This document shows, in pieces, positions 33,791 through 44,419 of a DNA stretch of 64,000 bases. A program made the position numbers and the translations under genes. The DNA comes from Mesostigma viride (taxonomy: Eukaryota > Streptophyta > Mesostigmatophyceae > Mesostigmatales > Mesostigmataceae): positions 1,521,786 through 1,585,785 of the forward strand of contig RPFO01000034.1 in the NCBI GenBank assembly GCA_009746045.1. Direction: 5' to 3'. The first letter of the stretch is position 1; every line of letters begins with the position of its first letter. The notes below the pieces were generated by a model. The model made no database searches and was not told the DNA's origin. It was given only the letters and a program-made list of their open reading frames with translations.

Positions 33791-33896
33791 ATGGGTGCAA
33801 ACAGTCATACCGGTCTAATCTATGTATCAGCTACCTACAACATCTATCTTACAGCATCCCTAACTACAACATCTATCTAAACAGCATCACGCTACC

Positions 33897-34166
33897 CTAG
33901 GGGAGCTGTCTGGCGTGCCTCCCGCGGGTTTGCACACGCGGGCGCTTCCCCACAGGGGGGGGCTCGTTGTCCTCTATGACCTGGGCCCACTTGGCCTTGT
34001 CCATCATCTTCTTCCAAATCACGGAGAGGCCTAGGCCCCCCATGTCCTCTACTAGCTGTTCTTTGAAGGTGCGGGCCTTGCGGCGTCTAACATCACGGGG
34101 CCCGGCCCAAGTCAGGAGATGCCGGCCAGGCTGAGCTGGTCGCAGTCCCGCGGGGGAGGGGTCCAT
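33897..34166 (-). pseudogene. RTE-like RT C-terminal tail
   Basis: Eighty-nine codons nearly identical to the last about 85 residues of the RT at 40,589-41,818, including GLRPAQPGRHLLTWAGP and MGGLGLSVIWKKMMDKAKW. The palm domain is missing. It lies 110 bp downstream, on the same strand, of the ORF1-like frame, so the two may be the ends of one internally deleted element. Confidence 0.8.
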
Positions 34167-34275
34167 TATAGGCAGGGCGTAGCTAAATTTGTAAGTGCAT
34201 CATCCATGGCCATTATGGGCGCACATGCGCTGGGGCCGCGTGGTAGGCTATAAGCCTTACTAATCTACACTGCTG

Positions 34276-35677
34276 CTATATTATACCTAGACTGGGGGTG
34301 CCTGCCAAGGCTTGTGGTCGACGTGGATGACGTCCCCCCTCCAGTATACCGGTTTCCCCCCTGCGCTTTGCCGGCCGTATCTGGAGGTAGGTCGGCCATA
34401 GCTCGCGTCTCCGTTGTTGCTGGGCCAGGGTCAGGTCGTCGTCCAGCGTGAAGTGAGTCCTCGAGAGCTTTTTGCGGTTTTTAAGAAACAACACCTTGTC
34501 CGCCACGTACTTAAAGGTGAGGAGCCCGCCGCACGGGTGCCGGGCCAGCCTTACCCCGCGCGCGGGGGAGGCGAACAGCCGACATGCTCAGCTCACCAGT
34601 AATCTAGAACAGTAACAATTGCAAGAAAGCTTAATTAAATGCCGCAAGAAGAGTCGTCGAGTCCTCACCTGCCGGCTGGTCGAAGTTCTTGACTATGACG
34701 TTGTGGCTGCGCTGGGCGCGGTCGGCCTCCTCGCGGAGGTCGAGGGCTTGCTGTTTAAGCTGTGCCGCGATGGTGGAGGTGGTGGAGGTGGCGTGGTGCT
34801 TGAGCAGGTCCGCCCATGTCTGGGTGGGAGGCCGGGCGTCGCCGCTTGGGCCAGCAGAGGCCGGCTGGGCAGCGATATCCTTCACCGACTGGGCGGTGAT
34901 GCCGGCGGTGTTCTGCAGGCATTCGATTGCTGATGGCGTTGTCCTGGAGACGCTGGTCGATGGCGAGGAGAGTGGGCTTTGATGTCGGCGGTGGAGGTGG
35001 AGGTGGCCGGCAGTGGAGGTGGAGGCGAGGAGCCTGGTGGAGGTGGAGGTGACGGTGGTGGAAATGTGAGGGAGCTCAGCAGCCAGCGTGCCGCCCATTG
35101 CCGCCACATCTGCGGCAAGGGGGGTCACGTGCTGCTGGAAGGCTTCCGTGAGGATGGAGCGGTATGTGGCGGCTGCGGAGATGGTGGGGGCCCAGATCTC
35201 GCCGTCAGACTTCGTGAGGAGTGAGCAGAGAATCAGGTGCTGAAGGTCAGGCCAGTTGTAGTGGAGGCCCGTCAGCAGCAGATTTCGGCTTTGAAGCCTG
35301 CGGCCATCTGGCTCGAGAAGACGATTGATGCTGTGAAGGTGGAGGCACCGCTCAAGGAGCGAGGTGTAATCCCCATAAAAAATGCACTCCAGAGCAGTGC
35401 ACGGGGCAATGTTGTACCAGTCGTAATCGTCGACAGTGAAGGTTTTGAGCTTGAAACGCGGTTCGCGTGGAAAGGATGAGCGGCTGCGTTTAGGGTCTGG
35501 CGATGCCGATGGCGAGGCTGCGGAGGAGTGAACCACTAACGCTTGGCTAGGGTCACCGTGGCCTGCGAGGCCGGGAGGCGAAGCTGCAGCCGGAGCTGCA
35601 GGCGCATTTGCTTGGCTCATCGCAGCTTCCAAACTGCGATTCGTCGAGTTGTGTTTGCTCGACATAATATTGCGCAA
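34276..35677 (-). pseudogene. ORF1-like (gag-like) frame of a non-LTR retrotransposon
   Basis: The first part (35,677-34,631, up to 348 aa) has a Ser/Pro/Ala-rich N-terminus, then FKLKTFTVDDYDWYNIAPCT, a Thr/Ser-rich middle and a helical segment ending RSHNVIVKNFDQPAG. A second open part in another frame (34,506-34,276) reads KVLFLKNRKKLSRTHFTLDD followed by a basic helix. This is the pattern of the C-terminal domain of L1-type ORF1 proteins. The two join in phase if an intron with donor GTGAGG (after 34,672) and acceptor GAG near 34,577 is removed. The simpler reading is decay by a stop codon. The protein would bind element RNA. A domain search is needed for certainty. Confidence 0.5.
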
Positions 35678-36019
35678 AAGCTTCGGAAAATTATATCAGC
35701 ATGTGCGTCTGAGTAAGAGTGAAGCCATTGTGATTTTTATTCCCGGCTGAATTCGGTGCTCAAACGTGAAAGTTATGAGCTCCGCCGTCAGCCATGGCTA
35801 CCTCGTGGCTCGGGGATACACCCACTTATGATCGTGGAGGTGGCCATGGCGTTGCGCGCTTCGTACATTCTTGCATAATCGGTCTAGCTACAGACGAAAA
35901 AATCATCGCGATGGTTTATCACGTTTCATAGCCAAATGTGCACTAGAATGGTTGCCTTTCTTAATTTTTGCACGGGGGTCTAATCTGAAACTCTGGTCGC
36001 GACGTATAATTTAGAATGC
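35678..36019. other. No gene recognised
   Basis: Spacer upstream of the ORF1-like frame. It could hold the element's 5' UTR, but nothing specific is visible. Confidence 0.4.
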
Positions 36020-36089
36020 ATGCCTGCGACGGCGACAATCAAGTTTCGTGGGTTTGATGCAGGCACACCGCATTTCCTACCTCTCTCTT

Positions 36090-36400
36090 GCTTGGATTGC
36101 TATGCAGAACAAGAAGAGGTGGCAGCTGACCACTGTCCAGGCCCGGCCACACGCCAGCCCCTGTACGTGGGCAAGCCGCCCCCCCGGCCCCATGGACCCA
36201 GGAGTTAAGGGGCGCTTTGCTGAGTAGAGTAGACTGTTAGGATTTTCTAGATCAAGTGAATCAACTAGCTTAGAGTTAGCTTAGTACGTTAGGTTTCGCA
36301 GCTTCGCTCACCCCCATCCAACACGCAAGGGCCGGAATACGGGTGCTACATGATCTCAGTCCCAGTTGACGGAGTCATGTTGTAATCCAATTTAATTGAT
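36090..36400 (+). mobile_element. Retrotransposon 3' fragment, second subfamily
   Basis: Matches 38,700-38,935: GGGGCGCTTTGCTGAGTAG and GTTAGGATTTTCTAGA precede a degenerate 3' hairpin near 36,361-36,374 and an AATTTAATT tail. It has decayed by several indels. Confidence 0.6.
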
Positions 36401-37088
36401 GCAGGAAGAAGTTCTAATTAGTAATTTTAAGTGAGAGTAATGGCAGCAATGAAAGTAACCTAGTTGTCTCACTTCATAGCCTGAACGGCTCTGAGATGCA
36501 GCCATTTAATTCCCGTCATTTCTGGCAAGACATCGTTCAGGCCTGCGCGATCCGCGTCCAAGCGCGGCCTTCCACATGCGTAGTGGATGGTATACGGGCT
36601 TTCTTGCTCACCTGAGTAGGAAAGAATGCAGAGCATGGTTCGTTCATTTGTCTCATATTCCCCCTCCATCTGTTTGCTCTCTAAAAAAGTTCGTGACGGT
36701 ATTAAACTTTTCATGTCGTTAAATCGATCCGATATGTTCTCGTTGTGTTGTTTGCCGCTTGTTGCAGTTGCCCCATCAAATTTTCCGCAGCTTTCAATGG
36801 TTTCGCTTAAACGCAGCGCGCGTCATGCGTCGTGATATTACGTAGGATTGGCCCGCAAGACATCGGAATCAGCGTTACGCTTGCTGGATTGAAGGTTTAC
36901 CATTGTAGACATTATCTACTGCGTAGTCAACAACCCTACTGTCTAGGAGCGCCGGAGCGGCACAATCACCGTTGAAAGGAGCTGGCGAGCTCACGAACGC
37001 CTCTAGGGTCTTTGATCGGCGTCCTGGAAAACATGGTAATCTTGCACCGGCCATTAGCTTAGCTCGGTTTCGCGGCTCCGGCCGCCCA
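36401..37088. other. No gene recognised
   Basis: Unique-looking DNA between a retrotransposon fragment and the (CATC)n block. Only short uninformative frames. Confidence 0.5.
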
Positions 37089-37973
37089 CCATCCATCCAT
37101 CCATCCATCCATCCATCCATCCATCCATCCATCCATCCATCCATCCATCCATCCATCCATCCATCCATCCATCCATCCATCCATCCATCCATCCATCCAT
37201 CCATCCATCCATCCATCCATCCATCCATCCATCCATCCATCCATCCATCCATCCATCCATCCATCCATCCATCCATCCATCCATCCATCCATCCATCCAT
37301 CCATCCATCCATCCATCCATCCATCCATCCATCCATCCATCCATCCATCCATCCATCCATCCATCCATCCATCCATCCATCCATCCATCCATCCATCCAT
37401 CCATCCATCCATCCATCCATCCATCCATCCATCCATCCATCCATCCATCCATCCATCCATCCATCCATCCATCCATCCATCCATCCATCCATCCATCCAT
37501 CCATCCATCCATCCATCCATCCATCCATCCATCCATCCATCCATCCATCCATCCATCCATCCATCCATCCATCCATCCATCCATCCATCCATCCATCCAT
37601 CCATCCATCCATCCATCCATCCATCCATCCATCCATCCATCCATCCATCCATCCATCCATCCATCCATCCATCCATCCATCCATCCATCCATCCATCCAT
37701 CCATCCATCCATCCATCCATCCATCCATCCATCCATCCATCCATCCATCCATCCATCCATCCATCCATCCATCCATCCATCCATCCATCCATCCATCCAT
37801 CCATCCATCCATCCATCCATCCATCCATCCATCCATCCATCCATCCATCCATCCATCCATCCATCCATCCATCCATCCATCCATCCATCCATCCATCCAT
37901 CCATCCATCCATCCATCCATCCATCCATCCATCCATCCATCCATCCATCCATCCATCCATCCATCCATCCATC
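37089..37973. repeat. Perfect (CATC)n microsatellite, 885 bp, about 221 copies
   Basis: No interruption is visible over 885 bases. All forward frames read SIHP periodically and all reverse frames MDGW; none is a gene. Short CATC runs also occur just before the 3' hairpin of nearby retrotransposons (33,355-33,368 and 41,932-41,945), so this block probably grew from such a 3' UTR repeat. Confidence 0.98.
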
Positions 37974-37989
37974 GATCGTCAATCGTGGC

Positions 37990-38064
37990 CGGTTCATGCT
38001 CCGTGCATGACTCTCCAACGCGAGCACGAGTTTTATTACTTACTTACTTACTTACTTACTTAAA
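37990..38064 (+). mobile_element. Degenerate retrotransposon 3' end with (TTAC)n tail
   Basis: TCATGCTCCGTGCATGACTC and GCGAGCACGAG resemble the 3' end at 33,376-33,407 and 41,954-41,986. It is followed by six to seven TTAC units. Confidence 0.6.
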
Positions 38065-38089
38065 TAATTGATATGCCAGTATTGCCGGC

Positions 38090-38935
38090 TATAAATAGAA
38101 AAAGACGCAAAGTAGGGCTGGGTTTATGCTCCCTGACACCGCTGACGATGTGGACATCCGCATCGGCTAGCTGGCCGGCCTGCGCCAGGCTCCGTTCGCT
38201 CACCACCTACTGGCGCTCGATCAGGGCCTGGGCGAGCACCGCAAGCGCATGCTGTTCAAGGTCCTCGTCCTCACGGTGCTCACGTATGGCGCCGAGGCGT
38301 CAGTGGACACTCACGGACACACTGGCAGCTAAGCTAGACGGCACGGTTTACAGGATGCTCCGACAGGTTCTGAACGTAGAGTTTTCCAAGCGTAGGTCAT
38401 TAGAGTCTTTGTATCAGGGTATGCCTCCTATTTCGGACGAGATTAGGCAGCGTAGGATAGCATTTGTAGGACATCTTGCTCGCACCAGCCAGCTCGACAC
38501 CGCCATTGGTCTGGCCGGCCCCCAGCGGCTTGGCCAACCAGGGTGGCATATATTTTGACCTGGCCAGGCCCCAAGGACGGCATTCCCAGGAAGCTAGCTA
38601 GGTAAACCTGCCATGAACTACACCCAGATGTTGCTGGCCGACCTAGTGGTCCCAGCCCAGTTTGAACACCGCATCCACTTTCTCTCCCTTCTTTGGACTG
38701 CCATGCAGCACAAGATGCGGTGGCAGAAGATTGTCAAGGCTCACACGCCAGCCCCTGTGGGCAAGCCAACCCCCCCCAAGAGGAAGGGGCGTTTTGCTGA
38801 GTAGTGTAGTTAGGATTTTCTAGACTAGATAGCTTATATATTAGAGTTAGGTTAGTTCCATTACGCGGCTTCCTCCACTCCACCCATCCATCAAGGAATA
38901 TGTGCTACATGATCTCCCAACGGAGGCATGTTATA
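38090..38935 (+). pseudogene. Frame-broken RTE-like RT C-terminal copy
   Basis: One frame gives LFKVLVLTVLTYGAEA and a second gives WTLTDTLAAKLDGTVYRML, then QRRIAFVGHLARTSQLDTA, so there is a frameshift at about 38,305. A final frame (38,613-38,804) ends with AHTPAPVGKPTPPKRKGR. The palm catalytic motifs are missing. The 3' hairpin CTCCCAACGGAG lies at 38,914-38,925. Same subfamily as the fragments at 33,539-33,790 and 36,090-36,400. Confidence 0.75.
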
Positions 38936-38949
38936 ATTTATAACTTTAA

Positions 38950-39290
38950 TATGCCCCAGCCAATTCACAAGTTTGTTGGCAACCAAAAATCAACCATTTA
39001 TAGTTCCCTGAGTTTGTAGCTTGCAGAGCTATTTGCATCATGGAAATGGCAAAACCTTGAACAGTTATTAATTTTCCCGCAAAACAGGTCTTTTTTTACC
39101 GGACATTTGGAATAAACATATCATGTTGTCTCCTTGATATCATGTAAACATTTGAGTCTTCAGATAAGGCCACAAAATCAACCAAAAATCCGTCTGACAG
39201 GGGGACAGCTGTGCTCCAATTGTCCCAGGTCATTCCGACAACTTTCGGTAGGTGCTAGGATAGTCATAGTGGTGTGCAGGTGCACTTTGT
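38950..39290. other. No gene recognised
   Basis: AT-rich spacer with no supported feature. Confidence 0.5.
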
Positions 39291-39299
39291 GCACCCAGA

Positions 39300-39410
39300 G
39301 CAGGTGTAGTTTACACCCTACCCTTGCAGGAAGTAGCTTAGAATGTATTAAAAGCCATACGCCCCTTCTCAGGGATATGTGCTACATATACTCCCAACGG
39401 AGTTGTGTTC
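39300..39410 (+). mobile_element. Retrotransposon 3' end preceding a long pentanucleotide tail
   Basis: Matches the reverse complement of 31,795-31,908. The hairpin CTCCCAACGGAG is at 39,391-39,402, eight bases before the (AAATT)n array begins. Confidence 0.7.
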
Positions 39411-39711
39411 AAATTAAATTAAATTAAATTAAATTAAATTAAATTAAATTAAATTAAATTAAATTAAATTAAATTAAATTAAATTAAATTAAATTAAATT
39501 AAATTAAATTAAATTAAATTAAATTAAATTAAATTAAATTAAATTAAATTAAATTAAATTAAATTAAATTAAATTAAATTAAATTAAATTAAATTAAATT
39601 AAATTAAATTAAATTAAATTCAATTCAATTCAATTCAATTCAATTCAATTCAATTCAATTCAATTCAATTCAATTCAATTCAATTCAATTCAATTCAATT
39701 CAATTCAATTC
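39411..39711. repeat. (AAATT)42 followed by (CAATT)18 array
   Basis: A pure AAATT block (39,411-39,620) switches at one point to a pure CAATT block (39,621-39,711). It starts directly behind a retrotransposon 3' hairpin and so looks like an expanded tail. Confidence 0.97.
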
Positions 39712-40071
39712 AACCATTTTACCCCGACTAGGTTGTCCCCAGTTTACAAATTAACAAAATTAACAAATTAACGCCGGCGGCGGGCGGACTACCTGCGGAC
39801 TGCTCGACGCGGAGTCGCCGGGCTACAAGTTCCGTACTTTACCAAACTCAGCCTTAGAGGCCGCCGCACCAATTTTTACTTCTTTCCGTCACATGGCTTG
39901 CGTTGGGTTCATCGACGAGCATCGACGCTCATCGACGGTGCAATCTGACGGCGGAGAATAAGTTCGCCACAGCATAGCGCGACGCAAGGGCTAAGATCCG
40001 ACAACGTGACATGCAAAGCTTTATACCGCATCGCTAACCGGAAATTCCGTCCAACACCGTCGTACAGTACT

Positions 40072-40318
40072 GCCAGTCGACCGCACCTCTGCCTCTTAAC
40101 CGTCGAATGCGCAATCGATCTAGAAAGTAGAAACGTGCCCGCGACACTTCCGCGATTTCAGTACTTTCCGTCACCCTTGACAGTTTCCGTACAATACTAC
40201 AAATTTACGCCAATAGAAACTCGCCTCCATACATATATCTCGATAGAGGCGTGCGTCTTATTTAATTTCAAGGTAACTTACCTCTTAATTAATCTCGCCC
40301 CCCCGTTGTAACACCGTC
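40072..40318. repeat. Tandem duplication, first (uninterrupted) copy
   Basis: Contains CGTCGAATGCGCAATCGATC, then TTACGCCAATAGAAAC, then ATATCTCGATAGAGGCGTGC. The second copy spans 40,421-40,542 and resumes at 42,020-42,110 after an inserted retrotransposon. Confidence 0.8.
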
Positions 40319-40408
40319 CCCCCGTTGTAACACCGCCCCCCCGTTGTAACACCGTCCCCCCCCCCCCATAAATGCGTGGACCCCCCCCGTTGTAACACCG
40401 TCCCCCCC
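40297..40408. repeat. C-rich short tandem repeat
   Basis: Four copies of CCCCCGTTGTAACACCG separated by C-runs and a TAAATGCGTGGA interruption. Confidence 0.8.
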
Positions 40409-40530
40409 CACGTACAGTACTTTCAACCGCAGCTCTGCCTTTTAACCGTCGAATGCGCAATCGATCTAGAAAGTATCCGCGATTTCAGTACATGCCGTCA
40501 CCCTTGACAGTTGTCGTACAATAGTACAAA

Positions 40531-40542
40531 TTAACGCCAATA
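40531..40542. repeat. Left target-site duplication of the RTE-like insertion
   Basis: TTAACGCCAATA occurs here and again at 42,008-42,019, flanking the retrotransposon copy. The unoccupied paralogue at about 40,210 reads through as TTACGCCAATAGAAAC, supporting this as the insertion site. Confidence 0.8.
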
Positions 40543-42007
40543 CACAGGTCGCAACACAGTACAGGCGCTCTTCGCTACTCGCCGCCTGGTGGAGGAACTG
40601 CAACGCCTTCAGCCTGGTGAGTCCCCTTTGCACCTTGTGCTGGTGGACTTCATCAAAGCCTTCGATTCAGTTTTCTGGCCTGCGCTTTGGGACATCCTCG
40701 AGTTGTTCCGGATCCCCCGCCCCCTGATTGCTGTCATCCGCAACCTGTATGAAGGGTCCACCACTTCGGTGCGCACTTCTTACGGGACCACGCCCCCATG
40801 CCCTTTACAGAAGGGTGTGTGGCAGGGCTGCGTGCTGTCGCCCTACCTGTTCATTATTGTTGTCGAATACGTAATGATTCAGGCGCGCAAGCGATTTGCC
40901 CGCATCGTGGGCAGGGAACCAGGAGTGCAGGTTGCTAACAAATTCTGGCATGGCGGTGCGGACACGGAGATTCGGCTGGCAGACATCATTTACGCAGACG
41001 ACACCACCCTCTTTGAGGACACTGAGCACGTGCAGACATGGCTTGACTGCCTGGCTCTCGAGGCCCGTGCAGTGGGGCTTGAGGTCAGCAAGAAGACAGA
41101 GGCCCTGGCGGTTGGGCTCACCACCTCAGCGCCGCCCCTCTATCTCCTAGACGGCTCTCGAGTCCTATATCGGGACCGCGTTAAGCTGCTGGGCAGCCTG
41201 CTCCCTAGCTGCGAGGTGGATGTGGACCACCGCATCTCCCTCGCCTGGCACGCTTTACGCCAGTACCGGGCCCTATGGCGCAAGCCCCTGGGCAAGATCG
41301 AGAAACAGGACCTGTTCAAGGTCCTCGTCCTTCCTGTTCTCACGTATGGCGCCGAGACGTGGACCCTCACCGCCGACCTGGCCCGCAAGCTGGACGGCGC
41401 GGTCACCAGCATGCTGCGTTCCATTTTCAGAGTAGGATATGCTGCTCATGTCCGCAATGAGGACCTGTACCAGGGCATGCCCTATATCACCAGCACAATT
41501 AAGCAACGCCGCCTGCAGCTAGTAGGGCACCTAGCTCGCACCAATCAGGTAGACACCTCACGTGGCCCCCCCGCAGGACTGCGACCAGCCCAGCCTGGCC
41601 GGCACCTCCTGACGTGGGCTGGGCCCTGTGATGTTAGACGCCGCAAGGCCCGCACCTTCAAAGAACAGCTAGTAGAGGACATGGGGGGCCTCGGCCTCTC
41701 CGTGATTTGGAAGAAGATGATGGACAAGGCCAAGTGGGCCCAGGTCATAGAGGACAACGAGCCCCCCCCAGTGGGGAAGCGCCCGCGTGTGCAATCCCAC
41801 GGGAGGCACGCTAGATAGCTCCCCCTAGGGCAGCGTGCGGCTGCCTAGATAGATGATGTAGTTAGAATGTTGCTAGATAGATGTAGTATGTAGCCAATGT
41901 AGATAGATTAGACCGGTAGGAATGTTTGCACCCATCCATCCATTCATCGGGGTTAATGCTCCGTGACTCCCCAACGGGAGCACGAGTCTAATTAATTAAT
42001 TAATTAA
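40543..42007 (+). mobile_element. 5'-truncated RTE-like retrotransposon with defined ends
   Basis: Bounded by a 12-bp direct repeat (40,531-40,542 and 42,008-42,019). Inside are a truncated RT frame, a 3' UTR with GTAGATAGATTAGACCGGTA, a short CATC run, the hairpin CTCCCCAACGGGAG (41,967-41,980) and a (TTAA)n tail. It interrupts the second copy of a local tandem duplication. Truncation at the 5' end, a target-site duplication and a microsatellite tail are the classic products of target-primed reverse transcription. Confidence 0.85.
40589..41818 (+). pseudogene. RTE-like non-LTR reverse transcriptase, most complete copy
   Basis: A 409-codon frame starting at a non-ATG codon. The frame stays open to a stop just inside the element's left end. 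It contains the first catalytic motif VDFIKAFDS (about 19-27), QGCVLSPYLF (79-88), the catalytic YADD (135-138), KTEAL, a VKLLGSLL thumb motif and LTYGAETWTL, and it ends with PPPVGKRPR. Both catalytic aspartate motifs are intact, so the palm is well preserved, but the endonuclease and N-terminal RT motifs are missing through 5' truncation. Relatives in this window are 31,922-33,127 and 33,897-34,166. This is probably a recent insertion, since no frameshift is seen. Confidence 0.9.
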
Positions 42008-42162
42008 TTAACGCCAATAGAAACTTGCCTCCAAACATATATCTCGATAGAGGTATGCGTCTTATTTAATTTCAAGGTACCTCTTAATTAATCTCGGCCC
42101 CCGCCTTCCGCTAATTTGCTAATTTGCTAAATTGGCTAAAAAATCGCCAATTTTACCCCGAC

Positions 42163-42555
42163 TCAATTCAATTCAATTCAATTCAATTCAATTCAATTCA
42201 ATTCAATTCAATTCAATTCAATTCAATTCAATTCAATTCAATTCAATTCAATTCAATTCAATTCAATTCAATTCAATTCAATTCAATTCAATTCAATTCA
42301 ATTCAATTCAATTCAATTCAATTCAATTCAATTCAATTCAATTCAATTCAATTCAATTCAATTCAATTCAATTCAATTCAATTCAATTCAATTCAATTCA
42401 ATTCAATTCAATTCAATTCAATTCAATTCAATTCAATTCAATTCAATTCAATTCAATTCAATTCAATTCAATTCAATTCAATTCAATTCAATTCAATTCA
42501 ATTCAATTCAATTCAATTCAATTCAATTCAATTCAATTCCATTCCATTCCATTCC
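42163..42555. repeat. (CAATT)n array, about 75 copies, ending in (CATTC)n
   Basis: Pure CAATT to 42,539, then three to four CATTC units. It is preceded by CCAATTTTACCCCGACT, nearly the same as the sequence immediately after the first CAATT array (39,714-39,729). Confidence 0.97.
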
Positions 42556-42924
42556 GACAACTCTAGCTCAAGTTGTTAGGGTATGCGTGCTAAAACCTGT
42601 CAGCATAAGCTAAAGGAGATTTTTCTTTGTATAAGGCCACTTAGGCATGATGTTTTCCATCGAAAAAGCCAGAAAGCATGCCCCACTCAATAACAAAACA
42701 TAAGCAAAAGGCTAGGCACCTCATCTGCCCTCACCTGCCCTCGGCATGGCCAACCTTGCCAGCGCAAGCATAGCAACACGATCGCTAGGCATACATGCCA
42801 AGAGAGCATACTGTATACTCAAACCAAGGTTACCTTGTAAACTTCATGCCAAGAACTCAGCAAATCTATCAAGGAGACAAATCTATGACCAAAAGAACAT
42901 ATAACCAACTCATTAATTAATTAA
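42556..42924. other. Spacer left of segment A, nothing recognised
   Basis: No gene found. It shares words such as CCTCGGCATGGCCAACC with 43,145-43,170. It has no counterpart next to A' (which follows B' directly), so it lies outside the repeated element. Confidence 0.5.
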
Positions 42925-43559
42925 CCAACTCTTGCACACTGATGACGACACATGCTCAAGCTTGGGGGTCACTGTGACACACACTGGTGGGTTTCCTATA
43001 GACGACCACCTGCCAAGGCGCTAAGGACCACTTCGTAAGCAAGTAAACACAATCACACTTTACATGCCATCCAACATGGATCAAATCCATGCTGAATATG
43101 TTATGAAGTACAAAGGGGTGGCCACGCACCTCATACTCCTTCACCCTCCCTCGAGCATGGCCAGACTTAAACAGACTAGTATGTGAATAGCAATAATGAT
43201 GATGGCACTAGCATGCCTAACCAGCATTTTCTATGTTTCTCCCAGGTTAGAGTGTACTTTCAGAATGTACCTTAAGGTTTATGCCAACCAAGCTAATCAA
43301 CACAGCAACAAGTCCTAAACTGCCCTACCCGACATGGGCAACAAACTGGAACCATGGAGGGCAAGGAACCAGGGAGATCATGGCATACAAAGCTTGCATG
43401 CAGTCAACCATGTCAACCATGGTTGGCTCAGCACATTGTAATCTTGTCTCATCATCATATCAAGGGAAAGCTCAAATAAATCAATGGTTGCAGCTATCTA
43501 CATGTAGTCACACAAATGCAATATCTCCAACATGATCGTCAATAAAACACTTCCTTCCC

Positions 43560-44330
43560 TTCACGATAAAATGTAAAGAAACCATTGGCGGCCGTTCAGC
43601 TTCTGAGCGCTGTGATGCCGCTGCGAAGAAAGGGTACGTCACTATCAAACAACAAGAAGCGTCCATACGCACAACATCCTTGCCAGAACGCGCTCTATGA
43701 AATCCCTTGCACCTTCCCTAGGATCTATGAGCTGCGACTGAAGCGTCCTTATCACGAGATCAACGAAAACAAGCTAAAGCTGCCAGGTATTCTTCAACAC
43801 GACGGAGAGTTAGCTGGCGGAAACTGCCCAAAAGGAACGCAAAAAACTTCGAAGGATGAGCTCATTGAAGAAAGATCTGATAGTAGATAACAGTCGCCAC
43901 AAATCTATACCTTGCCCTCGTAGATCCCTCGCCCAGGCGCGCAACAACGGCGGTTCTTCCATGGAAGGTTCCGACATGCACTGCGCATGCCTGAAGAATT
44001 ACTTACCGAGAATGGACGAAAATGTAGCAAAAAGCACCAGTTCGGTTTAGAACTCGATGCCACCGATATTAATGCATCCTTCACGGTCAAAAGCTCCCCA
44101 GAACTGCGAATTTACTGCCGCTATCACGAATTCTATTTTACTCCGCGCGTCCAAAACATGCATATTACCCCCCATGCCGATGGCAGTAAAAGAAAGCAGC
44201 GATATTATAAACCAGGTACTTTCCGCCACAACCCAACATCATTCAATCATCGTCTTCGACATTCCCGCATTTTTTTGGCATTTCTCTAGCCCTACATTGC
44301 TAGTTTCGCCTAAACGCAGTGGCCATGGCC
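43560..44330 (-). pseudogene. Possible broken gene, unidentified
   Basis: Minus-strand pieces look coding but do not join in one frame: MGGNMHVLDARSKIEFVIAA (within 44,047-44,175) followed by a donor-like CTCGGTAAGTAATT, then FFNELILRSFL near 43,870, then a DFIERVLARM segment near 43,700. In A' the last piece runs on as CAYGRFLLFDSDVPFLRSG (minus strand, 59,288-59,497), where A has an extra T. No family is recognised. It may be a multi-exon gene, a decayed gene, or A may contain an error here. Confidence 0.25.
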
Positions 44331-44419
44331 ACTTCCGCAAGGGGTGCGCGCACGGTGCACCCACTAATCACGGGACGGCCGGTAAGATACCGCGAATTTT
44401 TTCGCGCGGATAATATTCG

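Noticed and set aside
36875-38063. Very long frames reading MDGW or SIHP repeats
   Set aside because: They are direct translations of the perfect (CATC)n array in every phase.
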